Shown here one piece after another: positions 57,374-64,000 of a stretch of 64,000 nucleotides of DNA. Made by a program: the position numbers and the translations under genes. Source of the stretch: JBBRHQ01 sp963738305 (GTDB lineage: Bacteria > Actinomycetota > Thermoleophilia > Solirubrobacterales > 70-9); contig CAVTVU010000006.1 of assembly GCA_963738305.1 (NCBI GenBank), forward strand, positions 186,001-250,000, in the 5' to 3' direction. Within the stretch, counting starts at the first letter, position 1. Each line of letters opens with the position of its first letter. The notes beneath the pieces were generated by a model. That model was given only the letters and a program-made list of their open reading frames with translations, did no database searches and was not told where the DNA came from.

Positions 57374-58476
57374 TCAGAACAGCGTCGCCGCGCCCTCGGG
57401 CACGGGCAGGTCCGAGATGCTCGAAGGCCCGCCGAGTCAGCACCCTTCCCCGCGGTGTCCGCTTCAGCAGGCCCTGCTGCAGCAGGTAGGGCTCGAGGAC
57501 GTCTTCGATCGTGTCCTGCTCCTCGCCGATCGCGACCGCCAGGGTCGAGAGCCCGACCGGCCCGCCGCCGAACTTGGCGGCGATCGTCGCCAGCAGGCTG
57601 CGATCGCTGCGGTCGAGGCCGGCCTCGTCCACCTCGAACATGTCGAGTGCCGCGATCGGCGATCTCCGCGTCAACGCGGCCCTCTCCCCTGACCTGGGCG
57701 AAGTCGCGCACCCGCCTCAGCAGCCGGTTCGCGACCCGCGGAGTCCCGCGCGAGCGCTCGGCGATCGTCGCCGCGCCCTCGGCGTCGATCTCGACCTCGA
57801 GGATCGCGGCGGAGCGGACGATGATCTCGGCCAGGTCCTCGGCGCTGTAGTGCTCGAGGCGATGACAGACGCCGAAGCGATCCCGCAGCGGGGTGGTCAA
57901 GAGCCCGCTCCGGGTGGTCGCGCCGATCAGGGTGAAGGGGGGCAGCGGCAGGGTCACGGTGCGGGCGCCGGCGCCCTGGCCGAGGACGACGGGCAGGCAG
58001 GAGTCCTCCATCGCCGGGTAGAGGGTCTCCTCGACGGCGCGGCCAAGGCGGTGGATCTCGTCGATGAAGAAGACGCTTCCGGGCTCCAGCGCGGTGAGGA
58101 AGGCGGCGATGTCGGCCTTGCGCTCGAGCGCCGGGCCGGCGGTCTGCACCATCGGCACCCCGAGCTCGGCGGCGACGATGAACGCGAGGGAGGTCTTGCC
58201 GAGGCCCGGAGGCCCGGCGAGCAGGACGTGGTCGAGGGGCTCGTTGCGCCTGCGGGCGGCCTCGATGAAGAGCCCGAGCTGCTCGGTCACCTGCCGCTGG
58301 TTGACGAACTCGGCCAGCCGCGGCGGCCGCAGCGAGCGGTCGAGGTCCTCGTCGGCGCGATCGGCGCGCGCGTCGGCACCCGGACGCGTAGGCCCGCCGC
58401 TGTCGGGATCGGTCCCAGGCTCGATCCCCGGGGTACGGATCCGCGGGCCGTTGCCGATCTCCGGAGGCTCGCTCAT
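57374..58476 (-). CDS. ruvB: Holliday junction helicase motor RuvB (frameshifts)
   Basis: About 367 residues. SLRPPRLAEFVNQRQVTEQL, Walker A LLAGPPGLGKTSLAFIVAAE, Walker B SVFFIDEIHRLGRAVEETLY, sensor 1 FTLIGATTRSGLLTTPLRDR, RGTPRVANRLLRRVRDFAQV (sensor 2 Arg). After a frameshift near 57660: ALDMFEVDEAGLDRSDRSLL and LEPYLLQQGLLKRTPRGRVL (winged helix). A second frame change near 57415 affects the last dozen codons; the restored end reads LPVPEGAATLF. An N-terminal extension of about 45 residues is acidic. ATGA overlap with ruvA. Confidence 0.9.
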
Positions 58477-59074
58477 GCGGCCCTCGACTTCGACTCGCCG
58501 GCGCGGCGCAGAGCGGCGGCGATCAGCTCCTCAGGATCGTCGCCGTCGAGCGCCGCGAGCAGCTCGCTCGGCCTCGAGCGGCGCGTAGCCGAGGTTGACG
58601 AGGCCGTCGCGGGCGAGCGAGCGGGCGCTCGATTTCGCCTTCGGCGCTCGACGTCACCTCCTCCTCCATCGCCCCCGCTACCTTCTCCCGCAGCTCGACG
58701 ATGATCCGCTCCGCCGTGCGCTTTCCGATCCCCGGGACCGCCTGGAAGCGCTTGGCGTCACCCGCCGCGATCGCCCGCAGGAGCTCGCGCGTCGCGCCGC
58801 CCGAGAGGGTGGCGATCGCGACCTTGGGGCCCACGCCGCTGACCGAGATCAGCTCGCGGAAGAGGTCGCGCTCCTCCTCGGAGGCGAAGCCGTAGAGGGA
58901 GAGTGCGTCATCGCGGGCGATCAGCTCCGCGTGCAGAAAGGCCTCGCGCCCGGTGGCGGGTACCGCCTTCAGGGTCTCCGAGGAGACGGCGAGGCGATAG
59001 CCGACGCCGCCGGCGTCGAGGACAACGTGGTCGGCTCGCCGCACCATCACCTCTCCGCGCACAGCCGCGATCAT
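58473..59074 (-). CDS. ruvA: Holliday junction protein RuvA (one frameshift)
   Basis: About 200 residues. OB domain MIAAVRGEVMVRRADHVVLD and GGVGYRLAVSSETLKAVP, then LSLYGFASEEERDLFRELIS, HhH motifs SVSGVGPKVAIATLSG and FQAVPGIGKRTAERIIVELR. The C-terminal domain lies in another frame near 58600: GLVNLGYAPLEAEQLLAALD and ELIAAALRRAGESKSRAA. ATG 59074 (or GTG 59077) shares bases with the ruvC stop; its own stop overlaps the ruvB ATG. It targets RuvB to junctions. Confidence 0.9.
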
Positions 59075-59613
59075 CACGCGTACTGCCCGCTCAACGGCTC
59101 TGTCGGCCGTTCACGATCGAGCCCTGCCATCGCCTGCCGGCGTCCGGCACTGCCGCCGTGGCAGATCGCCACCGCCAGGGCGTCGGCAGCGTGGTCGGGG
59201 GAGGGCGGCTCGGGCAGCCGCAGCAGCGTGCCGACCATCCGCTGGACCTGCTCCTTCCCGGCCGACCCCGATCCGCAGACCGAGAGCTTGATCGCCTGCG
59301 GCGTATAGGTGAAGCAGCGAACCCCCCTCTGGGCGGCGGCGAGCATCGCCACGCCGCTCGCCCTTCCCACCGTCATCGCCGATCGCACGTTGCGACCGAA
59401 GTAGAGGTCCTCGAGCGCCATCGCCTCGGGCTCGTGCCACTCGATCAGCTCGTCGAGGGAGCGATGTATGCGCTCGAGCCGGCGTTCGATCGGCTGCTCT
59501 GAGGCTGTCTCGACCACGCCGCCGTCGAGCGCGACCATCTGCGCCCCCTCGACTCGGACCACGCCGAAGCCGAGATTTGCGACGCCGGGGTCTATGCCCA
59601 TCACCACTCGCAT
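59074..59613 (-). CDS. ruvC: Holliday junction resolvase RuvC
   Basis: 179 residues from ATG 59613, intact. Catalytic acids in MRVVMGIDPGVANLGFGVVR, EAMALEDLYFGRNVRSAMTV and PEPPSPDHAADALAVAICHG, as in the RuvC family. The tail is slightly longer than E. coli's. It is the first gene of ruvCAB; a 46-bp gap separates it from yebC upstream. Confidence 0.93.
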   Translation of the reverse strand: MRVVMGIDPGVANLGFGVVRVEGAQMVALDGGVVETASEQPIERRLERIHRSLDELIEWHEPEAMALEDLYFGRNVRSAMTVGRASGVAMLAAAQRGVRCFTYTPQAIKLSVCGSGSAGKEQVQRMVGTLLRLPEPPSPDHAADALAVAICHGGSAGRRQAMAGLDRERPTEPLSGQYA

Positions 59614-59659
59614 GGGTCTGGATTCTGCGGGGAGGCCCGGATGCCTCCCGGGGGTCGGC

Positions 59660-60409
59660 TCAGGCGAGCGCCTTCTCCATGGCCTCGTCGGAGATGTCGA
59701 AGTTGGCGTGGACCCCGTCGACGTCATCCTGGTCTTCGAGCGCGTCGAGCAGGCGCAGCAGCGAGCCGGCGTCAGACTCGCCAAGCTCGACCGTGCTCTT
59801 CGGCTCCATCGCGATGTCGGACGAGGTGATCTCCACGCCCGCCGCCTCGAGCGCGGTCCGCACCGCGCTGAGGCTGGTCGGGTCCGAGATCACCTTGAGG
59901 AGGTCGTCGTCACGCTGGACGTCGTCGGCCCCGGCGTCGATCGCGGCGATCAGGTCGTCCTCGCCGTAGCGGCCGCCATCGACGACGACGACGCCCCGCT
60001 TCTCGAAGATCCAGGACACCGATCCGGGCTCGCCGAGGCTGCCGTTGTGCTTCGTGAAGGCGTGGCGAACCTCGGCGCTCGTGCGATTGCGGTTGTCGGT
60101 CAGAGCCTCGGCGAGGATGGCAACCCCGCCGGGTCCGTAACCCTCGAAGACGACCCGCTCGATCGCCTCGGCATCGCTCCCCTCCCCCGTGCCCCGATCG
60201 ATGGCCCGCTGGATATTGTCCTTGGGCATCGAGAGGTCGCGGGCCTTCTGCACGGCCGTCGCCAGCGCCGGGTTCGCGTCGGGGTCGCCGCCGCCCTCGC
60301 GGGCGGCCACCGTGATCGCGCGCGCCAGCTTGGTGAAGGCCTTACCGCGCTTGGCGTCCGCAGCCGCCTTGCGGTGCTTGATCGACGACCACTTGGAGTG
60401 CCCGGACAC
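59660..60409 (-). CDS. yebC: YebC/PmpR-family protein
   Basis: 249 residues from GTG 60409: SGHSKWSSIKHRKAAADAKR, KLARAITVAAREGGGDPDAN, DNIQRAIDRGTGEGSDAEAI, FEGYGPGGVAILAEALTDNR and NRTSAEVRHAFTKHNGSLGE are the family's most conserved blocks. Intact and of standard length. Members act as transcriptional regulators or, in recent work, in translation of difficult sequences. A TAGAAT exactly seven bases before the GTG suggests a leaderless mRNA. Confidence 0.93.
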   Translation of the reverse strand: MSGHSKWSSIKHRKAAADAKRGKAFTKLARAITVAAREGGGDPDANPALATAVQKARDLSMPKDNIQRAIDRGTGEGSDAEAIERVVFEGYGPGGVAILAEALTDNRNRTSAEVRHAFTKHNGSLGEPGSVSWIFEKRGVVVVDGGRYGEDDLIAAIDAGADDVQRDDDLLKVISDPTSLSAVRTALEAAGVEITSSDIAMEPKSTVELGESDAGSLLRLLDALEDQDDVDGVHANFDISDEAMEKALA

Positions 60410-60416
60410 GCCTGCG

Positions 60417-60422
60417 ATTCTA
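60417..60422 (-). promoter_or_regulatory. Candidate -10 box giving a leaderless yebC transcript
   Basis: On the minus strand TAGAAT is followed by seven bases (CGCAGGC) and then the GTG start, so transcription starting about seven bases downstream of the -10 would begin at the start codon. pdxS has the same geometry. No Shine-Dalgarno precedes the GTG. Confidence 0.5.
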
Positions 60423-60865
60423 TGAGGACACAGATGGCGGACGAGCTTTCTGAGAGGCGGCGCGGTAGCGGGGTCGCCGCGACGGTGGTCGTCGCGGCGA
60501 TGCTCATCGCCGCGCTCTCGATGTGGACCGCGATACCCCTGACGTGGATCTACATCGGCTCCAGGCTCTCGAAGACCCAGTTCCCCAGCGGCGGCCCCTA
60601 CATGATCGTGCTCGTCGGAATCGTCGTCTCGATCCTGATCGTCGCCTGGCTGATCGGGCGTCTCAACAACCTCTACTTCCGCATCACCGGAACCAACTCG
60701 GCCGCCCCGATCCGCTCCGCCTGGCTGCGCAGCATGCGGGACACGCCCTCGAACCACTCGTGGACGATCGTCGAGGTGGTGCTGGTCGGCTCGGTGCTGC
60801 TGGCCGCCGTGGCCCTGACCGTCTGGTTCCTGTTCCTCGCCGGCTCGTCGCTGCCGAGGGCCTGA
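60422..60865 (+). CDS. Small integral membrane protein
   Basis: 147 residues from ATG 60422, or 143 from ATG 60434 (MADELSERRRGSG). Three membrane segments: VVVAAMLIAALSMWTAIPL, YMIVLVGIVVSILIVAWLI and IVEVVLVGSVLLAAVALTVW. A cytoplasmic loop is Arg-rich. It diverges from yebC with only 12 bp between start codons. No family recognised; hydrophobic profile and position give no function. Confidence 0.75.
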   Translation: MRTQMADELSERRRGSGVAATVVVAAMLIAALSMWTAIPLTWIYIGSRLSKTQFPSGGPYMIVLVGIVVSILIVAWLIGRLNNLYFRITGTNSAAPIRSAWLRSMRDTPSNHSWTIVEVVLVGSVLLAAVALTVWFLFLAGSSLPRA

Positions 60866-60965
60866 ATAACTGCGCCGCACGTCCTCCGCTCCCGCGAGGC
60901 CCGACACTCAGAGTCAAATGATGCTGTCAGGCCTCGCTCCCGCGTCCGGGCGTGCGGCGGTTTGA
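60866..60965 (-). repeat. Structured element family A, diverged copy (minus strand)
   Basis: Read on the minus strand: outer stem CGCCGCACG/CGTGCGGCG (9 bp, at 60873-60881 and 60951-60959), conserved CCCGGACGCG (60950-60941), inner stem GCGAGGCC-GACA paired across an 18-nt loop, then GGAGCGGAGGA and CAGTTATTC. Segment order matches the 88-bp repeat at 47.4 kb. It starts right after the 60865 stop. Confidence 0.7.
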
Positions 60966-60990
60966 GCCAGGATGAGGTTTTCTTGCGAGC

Positions 60991-61077
60991 AAGCCGCCCC
61001 CGGACGCGAAGCCGGGGCGCGAGGCTCTCGGTGATTCCGGGCGCGCCCCGGCTGGACAGAGGAGGGGGCGCAGTTGT
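60991..61077 (+). repeat. Structured element family A, single copy (plus strand)
   Basis: Outer stem CGCCCCC/GGGGGCG, conserved CCCGGACGCGAAG, perfect 10-bp inner stem CCGGGGCGCG/CGCGCCCCGG around the 20-nt loop AGGCTCTCGGTGATTCCGGG, then CTGGACAGAGGAGG and CAGTTGTTC. Compared with the 47.4-kb copies both stems differ in sequence but remain paired, while the loop matches at 15 of 20 positions. It lies just before the convergent aminopeptidase stop. Confidence 0.85.
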
Positions 61078-62182
61078 TCAAACCACGAACTTGCCGTCGA
61101 CCGAGAGCTCCTCGCCGTCGACGACGATCTTTCCGCCCCCGCGCAGGTCGCAGACCAGGTCGGTGTGCACCGCCGACTCGTTCACTCCGCCGGATTCGGG
61201 GTAGCTGCGACCGACCGCCATGTGGACCGTGCCGCCGATCTTCTCGTCGAGCAGGACCTCGAGCGTGCCGCGATCGATCCCGTAGTTGGTGCCGATCCCA
61301 AGCTCTCCGAGCCGGCGCGCGCCCTCGTCGGTATCGAGCAGCTTGACGAGGAATTCCTCCCCCCGCTCCGCCTCGGCGTCAACCACCTTGCCGGACTCGA
61401 AGCGCAGGCGCACGCCCGATACCTCTCTGCCCCCGATCACCGCCGGGAGGTGGAAGCTGACCTCTCCCTCGACCGAGTCCTCGATCGGGCCGGTGAAGAA
61501 CTCGCCGTCGGGCATGTTGTGGTCCCCGACGCATGGGATGAAGGTGCGCCCGGCGATGCCCAGCCGGATGTCGGTCCCCGGTGCGGTCACGTGGACCTCT
61601 TCGCGACCCTCGATCCACTCGGCCAGGCGCCTCGTGTCCGCTGAGGCGCGCTCCCAGGCGGTCAGGGGGTCGGGGTCGGTGGCCAGGCAGGCGCCGTAGT
61701 AGAAGTCCTCGTAGTCCTCCGTGCTCATCTCCGCCTCGGAGGCGTAGGCCCCGGTCGGGAAAAGCGTGTAGCACCAGCGGTAAGCCCCTTCGGCGCTGCG
61801 GTCCATCGCCCTGCCCATCAGCTCGCCCATCGCCGCCTGCCGGCGGGTCTGGCGCTCGGGCGGAACAGCGGAGAGCTCGCGTGTGTTGGTGCTCGCCCCG
61901 ACCGAGATCCGAACGTCGACGTTCTCGACCATCCACTCGGCAACCGGCGAGACCCAGTCGAGCTGAGCATCGCCGGCGTGCTTGAAGTAGGTGGCAGCCT
62001 GGCCGTCGAGGCTCATGTTGAGGATCGGATGGGCGCCCGCCTTCAGCACCTCCTCATAGACGGCCGCCAGCAGCGGCTCGCCGGCGCTCTCGCCGTCGAT
62101 CGAGACGATCTCACCCTGCCTTGACCTTGGTCGAGTAGCCGACGAGGATCCTCGCCAGCCCCTGCACACGGGGGTCCTTCAA
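61078..62182 (-). CDS. M29 (PepS/thermophilic) metallo-aminopeptidase (one frameshift)
   Basis: About 368 residues. TTG start at 62182 (KDPRVQGLARILVGYSTKVK) with GGAGG upstream and TTGA overlap with pdxT. After a frameshift near 62118: GEIVSIDGESAGEPLLAAVY. Metal-site blocks include RTFIPCVGDHNMPDGEFFTG, GTNYGIDRGTLEVLLDEKIG, GGTVHMAVGRSYPESGGVNE and SAVHTDLVCDL (Glu, His, Asp). The length fits the family. It removes N-terminal residues from peptides. It sits inside the pdx-yebC block, probably cotranscribed after pdxT. Confidence 0.85.
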
Positions 62183-62823
62183 CTGCTCGCCTCCTCCGGT
62201 TGGGGCGACCTCCGCTGCGCCGCGGAGGTCGCCATTGCCATGAACAGCGCGTGGACGCGGGGGTCGTCCGTCAGCTCGGGGTGAAAGGCGCAGCTGAGCA
62301 CCGAGCCCTCGCGGATCGCTACCGGGTGCCCGCCGTAGGAGGCGAGCACCTCGACTCCGGGCCCGGTTCGCTCGATCCACGGGGCCCGGATGAAGACTGC
62401 GCGCAGCGGCTCGTCGCCCAGTCCCTCCATCAGCAAGTCGGCCTCGAAGCTCTGCAGCTGGCGGCCGAACGCGTTTCGCCGCGCGTGGGCGTCGATCAGG
62501 CCTAGGTGCTCGTCGTCGCAGACGATCATCCCGGCGCAGGTGCCGAGGATCGGTCGCCCGGCGGCGTGATGGCGGCGGATGCCCGGCTCGAGCCCCGCCG
62601 ATGAGATGCCCATGGTGATCGTCGTGCTCTCGCCGCCGGGGATGACCAGCCCGTCGAGATCCTCGAGCTCGCCTGGGTCGCGAACCTCTCGGACCTCCGC
62701 CCCGAGCCCGCGCAGCATCTTCCCGTGGGCCTCGAAATCCCCCTGGACGGCCAGCACGCCGATCGCCAGGCGCGTCCTCGGGTGAGCGTCCGGGTGCGCC
62801 TGGGTCGGAGCTGGATCAGGCAC
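62179..62823 (-). CDS. pdxT: Glutaminase subunit of PLP synthase
   Basis: 214 residues from GTG 62823, overlapping the pdxS stop by 8 bases. Amidotransferase signatures: LAIGVLAVQGDFEAHGKMLR, DGLVIPGGESTTITMGISSA, RPILGTCAGMIVCDDEHLGL (catalytic Cys) and VLSCAFHPELTDDPRVHALF (His-x-Glu). Extra Pro-rich N-terminus of about 20 residues. It feeds ammonia to PdxS for pyridoxal phosphate. Intact. Confidence 0.92.
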   Translation of the reverse strand: MPDPAPTQAHPDAHPRTRLAIGVLAVQGDFEAHGKMLRGLGAEVREVRDPGELEDLDGLVIPGGESTTITMGISSAGLEPGIRRHHAAGRPILGTCAGMIVCDDEHLGLIDAHARRNAFGRQLQSFEADLLMEGLGDEPLRAVFIRAPWIERTGPGVEVLASYGGHPVAIREGSVLSCAFHPELTDDPRVHALFMAMATSAAQRRSPQPEEASS

Positions 62824-63706
62824 CGCGGTCTTGGAGCAGCGCGTCGGCGGCGGCCAGCTCGGAGATCTCCAGACCCGGCATGGCCTCGCCCAGCTCCGCA
62901 CAGGCCGCGGCGACCCGCTCGGGATCGTGGGCGTGCGTGGTCGCCTCGACGATCGCCCGCGCCCGGCGCTCGGGGTCCGAGCTCTTGAAGATGCCGGAGC
63001 CGACGAAGTTGCCCTCGGCCCCGAGCTGCACCATCAGTGCCGCGTCGGCCGGCGTGGCGATGCCGCCGGCGCAGAACAGCGGCACGGGGAGGCGGCCGGC
63101 CTCCGCCACCACCCGGACGACCTCCAGCGGTGCCCGATGCTCCTTGGCCGCCGCCGAGAGCTCCTCCGGGACCGGCGGCCGGCGAGCGCCTTGATCCCGC
63201 TCGGTGATCTCGCGCATGTGTCGGACCGCCTCGACGATGTTGCCGGTGCCGGCCTCGCCCTTGGAGCGGATCATCGCCGCTCCCTCGCCGATCCTGCCGC
63301 AGGGCCTCGCCGAGGTTGGTGGCGCCGCAGACGAAGGGCACGTCGAAGGCGAGCTTGTCGATGTGGTGGGACTCGTCGGCTGGGGTCAGGACCTCGGACT
63401 CGTCGATGTAGTCGACCTCGAGCGACTGCAGCACCTGGGCCTCGGCGAAGTGCCCGATCCGGGCCTTCGCCATCACCGGGATCGAGACGGCCGCCTGGAT
63501 CTCGGTGATCTTCTGGGTCGGCGCCATCCGGGCGACGCCGCCCTCGGCGCGGATGTCGGCGGGGACGCGCTCCAGCGCCATCACCGCGCAGGCGCCGGTG
63601 CGCTCTGCGATCCGCGCTTGATCGGCGTCGGTGACGTCCATGATCACGCCGCCCTTGAGCATCTCTGCGAGGCCGGTCTTGAGCCGAAGCTGGCGGGTTC
63701 GCTCAT
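62816..63706 (-). CDS. pdxS: Pyridoxal 5'-phosphate synthase PdxS (frameshifts)
   Basis: About 296 residues. MSEPA then (after a frame change near 63683) LRLKTGLAEMLKGGVIMDVT, CAVMALERVPADIRAEGGVA, VSIPVMAKARIGHFAEAQVL (catalytic Lys), DYIDESEVLTPADESHHIDK. After a second change near 63290: AAMIRSKGEAGTGNIVEAVR (second Lys), LPVPLFCAGGIATPADAALM and GAEGNFVGSGIFKSSDPERR. All family markers are present. It makes PLP from pentose phosphate, triose phosphate and ammonia. It leads the block, from a likely leaderless promoter. Confidence 0.9.
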
Positions 63707-63713
63707 GGCGACC

Positions 63714-63719
63714 AATATA
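63714..63719 (-). promoter_or_regulatory. Candidate -10 box giving a leaderless pdxS transcript
   Basis: On the minus strand TATATT is followed by GGTCGCC (seven bases) and then the ATG at 63706. This would put the transcription start at or next to the start codon. No ribosome site is visible. It is the best -10 match in the gap 63707-63840. Confidence 0.55.
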
Positions 63720-63784
63720 GAGCGCGCGCCCCGGCGAGCATATTTGGGGCCGCCATTCGGCCCGACCTGCAGCGCGCGGCGGCG

Positions 63785-63809
63785 AAGGGGCCCGCGTCGC
63801 GGGCCCCTT
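63785..63809. terminator. Perfect GC-rich hairpin, probable terminator
   Basis: AAGGGGCCCGC and GCGGGCCCCTT form an 11-bp perfect stem with a three-base loop. It lies 32 bp beyond the stop of the leftward gene at the right edge and upstream of pdxS. No T-run follows, as is common in high-GC actinobacteria. Confidence 0.7.
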
Positions 63810-63840
63810 GGCCTGGCTCGGAATGGGCGATCGTTGGGGA

Positions 63841-64000
63841 TTACTTCAGCTTGTAGGCCCGGATCCGGTCGCGGTGGGCCGCCTCGTCGCGGGCGTAGAC
63901 ACCGTGTGCGATCGCCTGGACGAGCGCCATCAGCGCCGTGTTCGAGCGGGCATAGGACGGGCTGTTCGAGGAGAAGTAGAGGGTCAGCTCGGCGTGCTCG
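63841..64000 (-). CDS. C-terminal end of an unidentified protein, partial
   Basis: Only the last 53 residues are visible (HAELTLYFSSNSPSYARSNT, ALMALVQAIAHGVYARDEAA, HRDRIRAYKLK, then TAA 63841-63843). The gene enters from the right edge. Ala/Arg-rich helix at the end. Too little to name. Confidence 0.6.
   Translation of the reverse strand, partial: EHAELTLYFSSNSPSYARSNTALMALVQAIAHGVYARDEAAHRDRIRAYKLK

Noticed and set aside
62816..63840. A riboswitch or long leader upstream of pdxS
   Set aside because: The -10 box lies seven bases from the ATG, leaving no leader, and the only structure upstream is a terminator-like hairpin of the preceding gene.
1..64000. tRNA, rRNA, insertion sequences, prophage or attachment sites
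   Set aside because: No cloverleaf, rRNA segment, transposase, integrase or phage structural gene was recognised.

Overview
The window is GC-rich (roughly 70%) actinobacterial DNA. The order pdxS-pdxT-(M29 aminopeptidase)-yebC-ruvC-ruvA-ruvB-secDF-(recJ)-rel matches the classic actinobacterial pdx/yebC/ruv/sec/rel block. Fused SecDF, absence of a recognisable yajC, and large LamG/PKD exoproteins suggest a deep-branching actinobacterium such as Thermoleophilia (Solirubrobacterales-like). That placement is inference; no rRNA or tRNA gene was seen.

Layout. About 1-11.8 kb: a surface-polysaccharide operon, with an N-acetyltransferase and LuxR-type regulator, then DegT aminotransferase, glycosyltransferases, a Wzz-like protein, a Wzy-like polymerase, a methyltransferase and a Wzx-like flippase. 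About 11.8-25 kb: secreted giants, namely one protein of about 2,540 residues (dimethylformamidase-beta-like head, 11 PKD and 4 LamG modules) and three paralogous right-handed beta-helix proteins. About 25-46 kb: a second glycan region with a MurJ-like flippase, a GT39-like membrane protein, rhamnose genes rmlC/rmlD, wecB, two Gfo/Idh oxidoreductases, an initiating sugar phosphotransferase and an acyltransferase-3 protein. It also holds two versions of an acyl-carrier-protein plus hexapeptide-acyltransferase pair: split at 28.5 kb and fused at 45.3 kb, the fused one divergent from an AMP-forming ligase. About 46-48.4 kb: an ECF sigma gene bracketed by two paralogous small genes and followed by four exact 88-bp tandem repeats. 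About 48.4-64 kb: housekeeping genes.

How it works together (inference). The initiating transferase, glycosyltransferases, nucleotide-sugar enzymes (rhamnose and an N-acetylated amino-sugar/hexuronate), flippases and Wzz/Wzy assemble and export a glycan. Ligase, carrier protein and hexapeptide acyltransferase look like a Dlt-like activation, carrier and transfer route that decorates it. The PKD, LamG and beta-helix proteins are likely exported surface or glycan-binding proteins.

Two cautions and one highlight. Many genes, including rel, recJ, secDF, ruvA, ruvB and pdxS, are broken by single-base indels. This is best explained by uncorrected assembly or sequencing errors, so frameshifted genes are annotated here as single genes. 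The most novel signal is a family of structured elements of about 90 bp with covarying stems and a conserved 20-nt loop, found between convergent genes: four tandem copies at 47.4 kb and an inverted pair at 60.9-61.1 kb. A second, unrelated 47-nt hairpin family occurs at 43.5 and 53.4 kb.
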